Of a stretch of 64,000 nucleotides of DNA, positions 37,932 through 48,200 are shown piece after piece; positions within the stretch are counted from its first letter, which is position 1; each line of letters opens with the position of its first letter. The notes beneath the pieces are model-generated. The model saw only the letters and a list, made by a program, of their open reading frames with translations, ran no database searches and was not told the origin of the DNA. The position numbers and the translations under genes are program-made. The stretch is from Lanius collurio (Eukaryota; Chordata; Aves; Passeriformes; Laniidae), in assembly GCA_020086605.1 (NCBI GenBank), contig JACBWW010000015.1, positions 5,522,943-5,586,942 of the forward strand, read 5' to 3'.

Positions 37932-39137
37932 GGAAAGTGAACTGTTTTCCACAAACATTTTCCCTCCTCCAGCTGTTTGTGCAGCTGGATGGTGGCTTGC
38001 ACTGTGAAACTTGTTTAGTGAAAAGTTTTTTTTCCTTGAATTATATTTCAGACAGAAGAATTTCCTGGTCCAACTCAGTTTATTTATATTGCTATGTTTG
38101 TGTCAATGGAGCGCAAACAGTGGGAAGGTAGCCCATGGACTGTGAAACTACAGTCCCAAAGATAGTTTTTGATTTCTTTCATTAAAGCTAACACAGTCCA
38201 ATATACCTGATATGTATGCATGCTCAAATAAGAAATAAATGTCTTCTTACCCTGTTCTCTGCAAAAAAGCAATGTGTTGCTTGGGAAGAGCAGTTTTACC
38301 ATGTAATTCCTGACAGATTCTTCTTTAGCAGAGGGAATGTAGATGAGGTGGACAAGGAATAACTTTGTATGTGATTTACTGAGCAGAAAATTTATAATAC
38401 ACATCACCTGCCAGTGAAACTTTTCTTTGTTTTGCTTCCTTCCTTAAAAAACTAAGCTATGTTTTAACCTAAATGATCTTGAAGATCGTAGCCATTATAC
38501 TTGGTCATAGTCCCAAGTACTATCTGTATTCTATATCCAACAGCACTCAGTACAAGAAGTAGGTGCAGACTGAGTATGGAACAAAAGGCCCCAAAGTATT
38601 ATACTTCAAGAAAAACTTCTAGCAGAGGTAGATGCAAAAAATATAAGGAAAAGAAATGTATTCTTTTCCTTTTGATATTGTATCTACTGGCAATTATAAA
38701 CTATGAAATTCTTATACTAAATGTTGCATTCAGGTCATGGCTATGTATCCCCTACATTTATGCACCATCCTAGACTTTTGATCCTAAAACATCCCACAAC
38801 ACTCAACACTATTTTTAAAGTCAGTATTTGCATTTGTTATTTTTTAAACATCCCTCTGGAAAGCCACGTGCTGGTTTTTTAATGATAGATAGCAAATAAT
38901 TTTCTGTTCAGTTTCTGTCTGCTCATGCTTTCCTAAGCTCTTTTCAGCCAACCCTTCCACCAGTTGAAGAGATCTTGCCTATTTTGACTCTTAGATAAGA
39001 TCTAACTGATAAATGCAAATTACCACAGTTGTTGCCTTTATCTTTTCTAGCTGAACTTCATTCTTTTGGCCTAAGGCGACTGGAACTGCCTAGAGGTTAT
39101 TTCTGGAAAAGTGTCAGACTGTGGGCCAAAGGATCCA
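37932..39137. other. spacer, no feature seen
   Basis: Sequence between the LTR and a CR1 fragment. Short ORFs only; nothing recognised. Confidence 0.45.
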
Positions 39138-39245
39138 TTCATAGGATCATAATATAGTAAAATAGGATGATACAAATTAGAAGGACCTTCTGAGACAATC
39201 TAGTCAAACCTCCTGTTCAATGCAGGGTGAGGTCAGGACAGATCC
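39138..39245 (-). mobile_element. CR1 3' fragment, minus strand
   Basis: Starts TTCATAGGATCATAATATAG, then AGAAGGACCTTCTGAGACAA and TCTAGTCAAACCTCCTGTTC. It is the reverse complement of a diverged CR1 3' end. Confidence 0.7.
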
Positions 39246-39734
39246 CTCCTGGTGTTATCTTGGCAGTCTGTTGCATTGATATTGGATGGTAAGATGCCGT
39301 GACCTTCCCAAAGCGCCTCCAGAGAAGCCTCTCAGTGCAGCCAGCACACTTGCACTCACACATATACACACACACCGGATAGCTGGCCAAAACAGTCCCA
39401 CAGTGAATGAGCACAAAGGGTCTTCACATGGGTTCTGCAGGAGAGATTTAATGCATCCTCTCGTGCAGGGTTCCAGAGAAGTCCCCAGGGAGAAAAATGA
39501 GGGGTCCAGAGTAAGGGAACCAACTGAGAAACTCTGAGGGCGTATAAGGTAACAAGAGGTGGGGGTACATCAACATAACCGAAGAGAGCATTCTGGGGGA
39601 GGCTTTTTCAGTCACCATAATCTAGAAAGGAACCTAGGATTTATCTATCCCACCACAGGACTCCTTTCATTCCTTGTCCAGCAGGCCCATTGGCCTCCAC
39701 AGCAGTCCTCCACTGAACTTACACCATTTTCTTG
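39246..39734. other. unassigned moderately GC-rich stretch with CA-rich microsatellite
   Basis: This contains CACTCACACATATACACACA near 39354-39375. The rest could be a separate old insertion between two CR1 pieces, but I cannot assign a family. Confidence 0.35.
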
Positions 39735-39815
39735 ATGCCTTTCTTTTGTTGGGAGCCCAAAACTAGAAGCAGTATGACAGATGTAGCTTAAGAAGTGCTC
39801 AGTAGAGAGAAAAAA
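39735..39815 (-). mobile_element. probable CR1 fragment, minus strand
   Basis: GCCTTTCTTTTGTTGGGAGC, then CCAAAACTAGAAGCAGTATG, then AAGAAGTGCTCAGTAGAGAG. This resembles the reverse complement of the CR1 segment around the 'tested-in-court' GGGAGCCCAGAACTGGA motif. It may belong to the same element as 39138-39245. Confidence 0.45.
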
Positions 39816-40922
39816 AATTAAAAATGTAAAACAGAAAACACTTAACACTTTATCTTTTAAATGCTAAGGATAGAGAACATTTCTTTAAATAAAACTAATC
39901 ACATTTGAGTGCATAAAGTAATTTTCTCTGGATTCTGAGGTTATATTTAGCAGTGTAAACTCTTTTAAGTTGTGTTTTATTTTAGTTACTAACAAAATAA
40001 ATAGAATTTTTACTATTAGGAGTCTTGATTAACCTAAGCACACCTAGTAACTCCTTTATGGAAGATGTATGTCTAGCTCTGCCACATTACTAAGAACAAA
40101 TCCTACTTTTTCTAGCTTCTCTGTGACTTTCATCTCAAGAAATAAAGCTATCAAGTTGAAACGCAGTAGTTTACTGTAATCCATGTCCACTATACTCATT
40201 ATTAATCTACAGCATGTTAGAGTTATTAGAGCCTCAAGCTTTTACAGAATTCTACTTGTTCTTTCTCAGTCACTGAAAATTAAGCTGAAGTTTATTCAGA
40301 TAGTGATTTCTTATTTTTACCAGTGCTCTGTATTTTCTCCTGGACTCATGGTATTAAAGGAGAATATATTTATCCAAATTATGAATAATACAATTAAACT
40401 AGTAGAATTAGAAATTTAAATGGATTGAAAATGCAATTTCAATTTCTATCATGTGTAGAATCAGTGAGTAGTTTCAATTTTGGTATTTTAATTTTATTCC
40501 TGTGGTATGACTGACCTCTGGTGGGAATCAGAAAATATTATTTTAATTTCTCACTAAGAACATTTTTTTTTCCCATTAGTGATCCTATTAATTTGCTGCC
40601 TGGCAGGGATCATATGCCTTTCTACGTCATGTTAACCGAGGTAGGAATTATATCTAGCAAATTATTTTATTGGGTCAGGCTGGTGAATGGCTTCCTCCAT
40701 TTTTTCTAAGAAGTCCTTACTGAAAGGTGTCAAAATGAGAAAATACTTGAAAGAAGCTTAATTCATTGTGTCCATGCAGTTGTTTTATTAGGTGCATACC
40801 ATCTCTGCTGTGACTAAAATCAGTTACATTTCATATACTATTTTAAGTGGAGGAACCGCCACCTTGACAGTGCTGTTGCTGTTTGTTGGTAGTTACAGTG
40901 TTAGGATTGCCTAGAATACATT
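39816..40922. other. spacer, no feature seen
   Basis: AT-rich, no recognised exon or repeat. Confidence 0.45.
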
Positions 40923-40939
40923 TCAGGAAATGAAATGCA

Positions 40940-41170
40940 ATGAGTCCAACATTTGCAAATGAGATCAGGCCAAATCAGAACGTCCCACTTGCCCTTAGTG
41001 ACTTGCACGAGGTAGACTTTGAGCAGCTTCTGCAGGACATGAGGAAGAAGAAGGTGACAGACCCTTCCTGGCTGATGATTACTGGTAGTTTTCGAAAAGC
41101 TGTAACGAGGGCTACTCACTACTCTGAACAGGCTGGCAGACAGGCTCTGGTTACCAAATCTAGTACTTGG
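40940..41170 (+). CDS. candidate start exon of an unrecognised gene (77 codons)
   Basis: An ORF that looks like a first coding exon. An in-frame TGA (40931-40933) precedes the ATG, which has G at -3. The 77 codons end exactly at a strong donor, ACTTGG|GTAAGA, in phase 0. A possible acceptor, ACATTTCAG, ends at 40926. The predicted peptide has an acidic then basic central part (DLHEVDFEQLLQDMRKKK, then VTDPSWLMITGSFRKAV) and an even, protein-like composition. I do not recognise the family. The frame continues past the donor to 41323, but the sequence there looks non-coding. It would be divergent from WDR17. It could also be a chance ORF or a remnant of a retrogene. Confidence 0.35.
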
Positions 41171-44100
41171 GTAAGATTTGCTTTGAAGTGCTGGAACAGT
41201 GGGTCGTTGCTGTTTTCAGTGCCAGCAGGTGTGTGGCCATGGAGGTGTCTGGGGTGTGCCATGGAACAGGGATATGTGGTGGAGCTGTGTGCTGTGGGCA
41301 GGGGCCATTCTGTGATGCTGTAGGATGACACTACAGAGCATGTGGCATGTGTGGGCCAGACATCACCACTTCAGGAGATGGACACTGGAAATTGGCTGGA
41401 GTGAGTGTTTTCTGTTTTTGCTGAAACTTCAGTTTTATGGTAATCCTGTTCACTGTCAGTACATTAAATTGTATGGCATGTATAACTACATTCTGATCTC
41501 TTCCCTCATGGGTTTGTGAAATCATTTCTTAAGTGTTCTTACCATATCCCCCACCTCTGTTCTGCCTCCTTCTTACTTCTTTCAGTCCCTCATCTGCCCC
41601 TTTTATCCTTGAGAAGATTTTCAGCGACCAAGTTCATAGTTAATTTTCTCTAGCCCTCTTCCTCCTGTGCTTTTCAGAGTGTTTAAATCTATCTCAATGT
41701 AGCCTCTCCTTAGCAGGAGTTCTCTCTATTTTTCTTTCACCTTCTTTTACTAGTACCTCTTGATTATAAGTAAAATCTGACAGCTTAAATAAAGGATGGT
41801 AATACAGTCAATATACAGTAAAATTATGTCAGGCTGTGACTGTTCTGCTGGAGAATTAAAAAGTCAGAGTTCACACACTTTTTTTTCTGTATAAAGACAT
41901 TATTAGCATTGATCCTTCATATGCAAAAATTGAAAGATTAAAGAACAATTTTACTTGATTAGGTTTTGTTATGATCTTTTTTCTTGCCCTTCCCTCCTGC
42001 TCCCTCCCTGATGCCACTCAAACTCTTCAGTTTTCATTGAATAAAGCTGGATATTATGTTTCTTGCCAAGTGCTTTCATGCATGTATAATTTCTTAATGC
42101 TTTCTTATTAATCTCTGGAGGCTAAATCATTCATTTTCAAGAAAGCAATGCAGTGGATGTACCTGGAACAGGACCAAGGTCCAGAACTAAGATCTTGTTG
42201 CTTTCAAATTTGGAGCATCATGGCATCTACATAAAATAAGGACAATACTGTAACTGCTTTTATAGAAGCAATGCATTTTAAAAGCTCACTTTTAGAGAAC
42301 TTTATAGTAGCAAGATCCAAATGTAATGAATCCCACCTTTCATTATATCAAACAAAAGTTTTGTCCTTGATTTTAATGGGGGCAAGATTGTGCTTGTACA
42401 TATTTGAAACAGAAAGATGAGGTCTGTTTTAAACACACTTTCAACATGATAGAATTCAATGAAACATCAAATATAGTGTTAGGAAAATACAGCAGAACTA
42501 GTATGGTAGATAAATGCATTGTACCATTGTGACTTAAAATATATTAGGAAAAAATGTACATTTTCGAGCACTAATTAATGAACTCTACTTTTGACAACTG
42601 CTAAGCTGGCTCAGATTTATAATGATTGACCTGAATATCTCTGGTTGTATCACTGTTTTGATCTGTCATGTAATTTTTTTAATATTTAACTACAGCAGAG
42701 CAATGAAAAGGCAAAATTTGTTCAGAAATTGTTTGACACAAGTTAGTAACTGCATATATGTGCTACATTTCCTATCTTTTGAATGGTTTTAGTTGTGCAG
42801 AAGCATGTCCTAGGTTGGTATTTGGCAAACCTAGAGGAATTGCTAACAGGTTGACTTTGAGCATTATGTAGCTATATTAACTTCCTTTATATAGTCATCA
42901 TAAGTCCTTGGGATTTTTCTAGGTGAGATGCTAAACTACATAAAAATATGAATCTAAATTTCTCAAATAAAAGGCAAATGAGAAATACCCAAATTAATAA
43001 TCAGTGTTAAAGATCATCTTTTACCTGCCTGCCAGATGTTATAAAAATCTGAAACTTTCAAAAGCGTAGGAAGCCAGCTTCCTTCTTTTATGTAAAGCTC
43101 TTGCAAGAGAAGAAAGACTATTTCTGCTTCTTGACTTTGATGGTTTTGCAGTGAAATGTTGCTCTCATCTGAAATACTTTATTTAAACAGAGTAGCAAAA
43201 ATCAAATGATCATAAAACTTTCGTGTCCTATCTCTCCCTGCTCATATCTACAAACTCAGTCACAGCCATTGGTACAAGTGGACACGACAGTTCATGTATT
43301 GCTGGGGAGAGCCTGATTTTTAAAAATATTGTGTCTGAAATACTAATTAAAATTACTTGTGATCAGATCTTGATTGTTTCTTGGACTTAATAATATGCCA
43401 AGACTCTAAGACTGCATTCTTCATTCAAAAAACATATTCATTTTATTCATTTTGAGCTGCTTATTTCTATTGCATTTTGTAATTTCAGCATCTGTATGTA
43501 TTTCACTTTTGAGTAATAATTTCCATTACTTAGAGTTTCAAGTAAAATTACATTGCTGGGAGGGATGACCAAATTTAAAAATATACGATGAATTTATCTT
43601 GATGACTTGTAAAACACAAAGTTAGAGGGATGTGAATGTTTCAAAATATATAACTAGTTTCAATGTAAAATGGGCAGTGGAAGGGAAAGATTTGCAATGG
43701 TTTGCTAATAACTTTCTCTCTTAACTGGAATAAGGAGAAATAATCTTTGTTCCTTTTGCTTCTGGAAAGATATAGATGTGATTGTCCCAACTATAGACCT
43801 GTGGATATTCATCCTGGACTAACCTCTTTTGGAAATAAATATAAGCAAAATAGAATATGTGTGCCACTCAATCACTTAACAGTAAGTTTTAGAGTTAAAC
43901 ACATTTATTATCTTTGAAAAAGATCCTACTTAAAATAATGTAATAATTTATTAGAATTATCAGTATGCTAAAATTGCACTTGCATCAGTTGCTGGTAAAT
44001 ATCAATTTTCAGAGCCAGCAATTGATATAGTTAAAAACCTTGGCAGCCTTAAGGCTTTGTCTGGGGGACAAAAAGCTGATCTCTTGGACTTGTTCTTTGA

Positions 44101-44348
44101 CTTTCATGCTGTCTTCTGTCAAGGAGGTTAATAGAAGTGATTTTGGCCAATGAATTCTCATCAGATGCCTTACCAAATAATGCCCCTTTTGTATGAAATA
44201 TAAGTTTCTAATCCTATTCTGCACTGACAAAAGCAAGTTTTTTTGCTGAAATACATGGAATTGAACACTACAGCCCACTGTGTTGCTTCATCCTGCCCCT
44301 CATCAGGGCTTCTCTGCCTCTTCAGGCCTGTTCCATGATCTCAGTAAT

Positions 44349-44380
44349 TCTCATTACACCACAACTTTTGTGTAATGAGA
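44349..44380. repeat. perfect 11-bp inverted repeat, 10-nt loop
   Basis: The arms are TCTCATTACAC and GTGTAATGAGA with CACAACTTTT between. It has no T tract or other context that would define its function. Confidence 0.7.
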
Positions 44381-45019
44381 CCCCATCTCCTGACCTTATA
44401 AGCTCTGCTTGTGGAAGTTGAGAGTTTCATTCAACACTGCTGAGAAATACAACAAATAGCAAGCTTGGCTTTGTGGATGGAGAGGGGCTTTTTCAGTAGT
44501 ATTTGAATATTTGACCAGGGAATCAGGAAGAGTAATGTTATCTTGTCTGCAGAGGAATCAACCTACCACTGAAAATGCTGGACTGGTTTTCAGGGGTTTG
44601 TTTGTTTTCTGCACTTTTTTTGTTGTTGCTGTTTGGCTGTGTTTGGTTTTGATCTCGGGTTGTTGTTTTGGTTTTGTTTTTTTTTTGGACGGGAGGGATG
44701 TTCTATAAATTGCTCATGTTACCTGCATGGCAAGATGTGATTTTTCTGAGAAATGGTGCTTGGCCCTGTAAAACACAGACAAGTGGCAGTATTGCTGACT
44801 GCCTCATCAGTTCTGCACCTCATTCAGGCTTGTTTATTTATTGCACAACAGAAAGGTAGTTCATATGAGGTTTGCAGTGTATACCAGTGACATCTCCGAT
44901 TTGGCTCTGCTGAATAACCCGAGCCGATGGTGTGAGGTGTTTCTTTAAGGCGTTGTTTACAATGTGGTAACGTTCCGATACCAAAGTTTTTTTCAGAGCA
45001 GCTATTTACAAGATGTATC

Positions 45020-45023
<4 letters not shown>

Positions 45024-45051
<28 letters not shown>
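45024..45051. repeat. poly-A tract (28 A)
   Basis: An uninterrupted run of A followed by a purine-rich AAAAAAAGAAGAGAAAAG stretch that leads directly into the GC-rich block. It may be a retroposon tail, but no body is recognisable upstream. Confidence 0.7.
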
Positions 45052-45052
<1 letters not shown>

Positions 45053-45079
45053 AAAAAAAGAAGAGAAAAGAAAGAGCAG

Positions 45080-45967
45080 GGTGAAAAGCCGCCGGAGCAG
45101 TTTGCCCGCTGTGGCAGCGGGCGGACGGGAGAGCGGGGCCGCTGCGGCGGTGACGTCATGCAGAAGGAGCTGTCAGGGAGCGCGGCCGGCAGGGGGCGCC
45201 GCGCAGTGCCCTGTGTGCCCCGCTCTGCGCACTGCGCCTGCGCCCGGGGTCCGCGGGGAGCGGGTCCGGCTGCGTGTGGGGGGCGGGTCCGGCTGCGTGT
45301 GGGGAGCGGGCTGCGTGTGGGGAGCCGCTCCTGGGCCAGGCGCAGTGAGCGCCAGAACCTGCTCTGGGAAACAGTGTCTCGTGCTGTCCTGCCTTTTCTT
45401 TGCTCTGTTTGATCCCGTCTTTCCCCTTCCAGTAGCTTGTGGTAATTATCTCTGTTCTATGGAAAAACAAAACACACCCCTCCCGCCCCCACCCCCCACG
45501 CCGCCAGAAAAAAAGGGAAAAGCAAGGATTACGTCATCTGTTTTTAAAGTGAGTGGAAATCCCTTTTCTTTGAGGAGAGAAGCGAGATTGTTTTTCACGC
45601 AGTTTCCAGCAGGTGGAGAGCTGGAGGGTAATTTAGGGTCTGATGGAGAGTACGTCATGCGCTCGGACACAGAACACAGCGCTGTTCCTAATCTTAGATG
45701 CGGATTTCTTGCAGTCGAAATTGTCGATCTTGATTCAAGTCGCCCCCCCATCATCAATACAACCACTTTTTTTTTTTTTTTCCTGTTTGATTAGAGCAGT
45801 TTCAGTTCACAGAGGAACGCAGTTAGTATGAAAAACAGTGCTGCCATTGGACTAAGCCGAAGCGTCTACCAGCTTCTCAGAGAAGTCCCCCTGAATCCCC
45901 CCTCCCTTGCTATAAAACTTTGCCACGCAAACTCAGTGCAATGGCCAAAAGAAATAGTCCTGGAAGG
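45080..45967 (+). promoter_or_regulatory. promoter-like GC block with three CREs and a TATA box
   Basis: GC-rich with GC boxes and TGCGCACTGCGCCTGCGCC (NRF1-like). It has CRE-type sites TGACGTCA (45151-45158), TTACGTCA (45529-45536) and GTACGTCA (45650-45657), an inverted CCAAT (ATTGG, about 45847-45851) and TATAAAA (45911-45917). A possible donor, TGGAAG|GTGATT, follows at 45966. In human the gene head-to-head with WDR17 is GPM6A, so a distal GPM6A promoter is the best guess. No GPM6A coding sequence is visible here to prove it. Confidence 0.5.
45260..45323. repeat. 23-bp GC-rich tandem repeat, about 2.7 copies
   Basis: Units GCGGGTCCGGCTGCGTGTGG at 45260 and 45283 and a shortened copy (GCGGGCTGCGTGTGGGG) at 45306, inside the CRE-containing promoter block. 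Confidence 0.75.
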
Positions 45968-47854
45968 TGATTGTTTCTGTCTTTATAAGCGCATGAAGCA
46001 GTCCAGTGGTTGCTTCAGATCTAGTTGAGTTGCGTAGGCAGTGGCTCAACAAAGTTACAGCAATCAATTTTCTGGTAAAGAATATAAAATATCCTACTAA
46101 GAAGGAGAGGAAAGGGAGCATGTTGAAGAAAGCTTGTTCCAAAATGTTGCTTGTGAAATATGCAACATTTTGGTGATCTTTGAAAAGAAAAATGCTCTCA
46201 AGTGTGGGAAAAAACCCTAAACCCTTTTTGTAATATCATCCTGAGTAATTTTGTGTTTTATGACAATCCTATTGCTAATAGTGAAACCCATTAGATTCTT
46301 GTCAGATATGCTTTGATACTATGTAAGAAAGCTAGTGCAATCATTGAAATTATTAGCATGGAGAAAGAGAGGATGATAATAGTATAAATAAATGAAGGGA
46401 CTGACGCTGGAATAGGAAAAAATACTGAAATTGCTAATGACTTTTGTGTTGACAACTCCTGGCTTTTATTAACAAAATAGATAAAATTTCACAGGTGTCC
46501 TAGGTAGACATGATTTCTTTATCCCAAATACTAATTCATTTTACTTTAGCCAGTTTGATTTTCTTTTCTCCCCCAAATCACTTAGATTCATTGGCAGCAT
46601 CCCTGTATTCTGAGAGGAAAAGTTTTTCAGGTGACTTTTAAAACTATAATTATTTCAATAACATAGTAAAGATAGTAATTTGAGATTTTTCCTCATCTTT
46701 CAGTGTAAAAATGCTATAGGTCATGGGACATGGCTAGTCAGCATCTTTTTGCAGGTATGGACTTTTGCATTCTCTTCCAGTTGTGAAAATGCGGTTGCAA
46801 AACTGTATCCATTTTACGCTGGTAACCATTTTTTCCCAAAGTTCTAAAGAAATTATTAGCTGTCTCTACTGATGAAGGTGTGACTTCAATAGCAGCAAAA
46901 ATTGGTGAATGTTGTCACCATGCAGGACACAGATGTTGAATTTAAAGATGATCATAATGACAGTTTTCCTCACCCAAGTGATGCTGGTATGATGAGTGTT
47001 GATGAGATCCTGCCTAGTTGGTTCTACTAGATTTTCTTCCTTTAGAAGACGTTAGAGCCTATGCAGTAGAGGAGATACAATGGTAGGAAGCACATTTTGA
47101 AGCAAAAACTCCAGGGAGAAGTGGCAGGGGAAAAAAGTTTCTGTGCTTCAAAGTGTTGCTCTTCATATTTTGTTTTATAAATATTTGCACTGGTGCTGGG
47201 AGGCAGCAGGAGGAGTAGCTCGGGAAAACACTTAACTGAGAATGATCAAACTGAACTTATTAGACCAAGTGCTTTCTTGAAAAGAGAGTTTGAAGTGTAA
47301 GATTTATCTGCTTTAGTATTATTTGGTCAATGAGGAGAAAAGGTTTTAGCTTGTTATATAGAATTTTTTCATTTCAAAGTGTGATACTGATCAACAATTA
47401 AATACTTTCTGACTAGGTCAATGTCAGATGTTTCATACCAGAAAACTGTTTAAGTGTGTCTGAAAGTACTGATATTAATGATGATATCTGAAATATTCAT
47501 TCATCCTTTGCCATAGCCCTGAGAATGGCATATCCTTGGACCAGATCCCCTTCCACAGTCATCTTCTGAAAGTGTGCTTTCTGAACAGTTGTCCTATGTA
47601 AAATTTGGCCCAATAATGTACCACATATTGACACTGAGTGTCATAAATTGTCCCTGTCTGAAGGCAGGTACAGTTTGCTTATATGTAATATAGCTAATAT
47701 ACCTACTGTTTTTCTATTTTAAGATTTGAAAATCTTAAGGTGATCTCTTTAGGCTGGGCTATACACAGGGCTAGCATTCCAAAGGACCTCAGCTAACCTG
47801 ACTATAGGGTACCTGGGGAAATCTGGTAAGACCACACATACCTGGGCTGGCATT
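45968..47854. other. spacer or intron, no gene recognised
   Basis: AT-rich. One short open segment, 46926-47029, follows a possible acceptor (CACCATGCAG) and ends in a stop; the support is too weak to call it an exon. Confidence 0.35.
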
Positions 47855-48200
47855 ACCCCATGCAACAGCATAGGCTGGTGAGTGACTTGCCACAAAACAG
47901 CTCTTTCATAGAAGACCCAAGGCTGAGAGAGAATTTAAACATGAGTCAGTGCTGTGTCATGAAAGCCGTCTGCCTGCTTGGTGGTCACAGTATGTGTAGC
48001 CTGCATAGCAAGGGAAGTAATTCTTTCCCCCTATTCAGTACTTGAGATTGCATCAGGAGAGTACAGCTCAGAGATATGTCCATCCCATCCTTCCCCATAC
48101 CCACCAGGAGATTGCTAAACTGGAATATGTTCAGCAGATGGCTGTTAGAATAGCTAAGGGGATAGAGCACCATGGAGATTTTCGGCTGTTGAAAACACAG
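47855..48200 (+). mobile_element. old, strongly diverged CR1 fragment
   Basis: GGCTGGTGAGTGACTTGCCA, then TTAAACATGAGTCAGTGCTG, then CTGGAATATGTTCAGCAGAT follow the CR1 order for the end of ORF2 and the 3' part on the plus strand. Divergence is high and the tail is absent. Confidence 0.6.

Larger units (their letters stand above)
41171..45080. other. spacer, no gene recognised
   Basis: Mostly AT-rich non-coding sequence. It includes a perfect 11-bp hairpin (44349-44380) and ends with a 28-base A tract (45024-45051). Confidence 0.4.

Noticed and set aside
44964..45794. 276-codon plus-strand ORF across the CRE island
   Set aside because: It runs through a 28-base A tract (a poly-lysine stretch) and GC-rich promoter sequence and has no conserved domain.
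45836..46025. Possible first coding exon of GPM6A near the TATA box
   Set aside because: The reading frame there does not resemble the GPM6A N-terminus, and no such exon was found elsewhere in the window.
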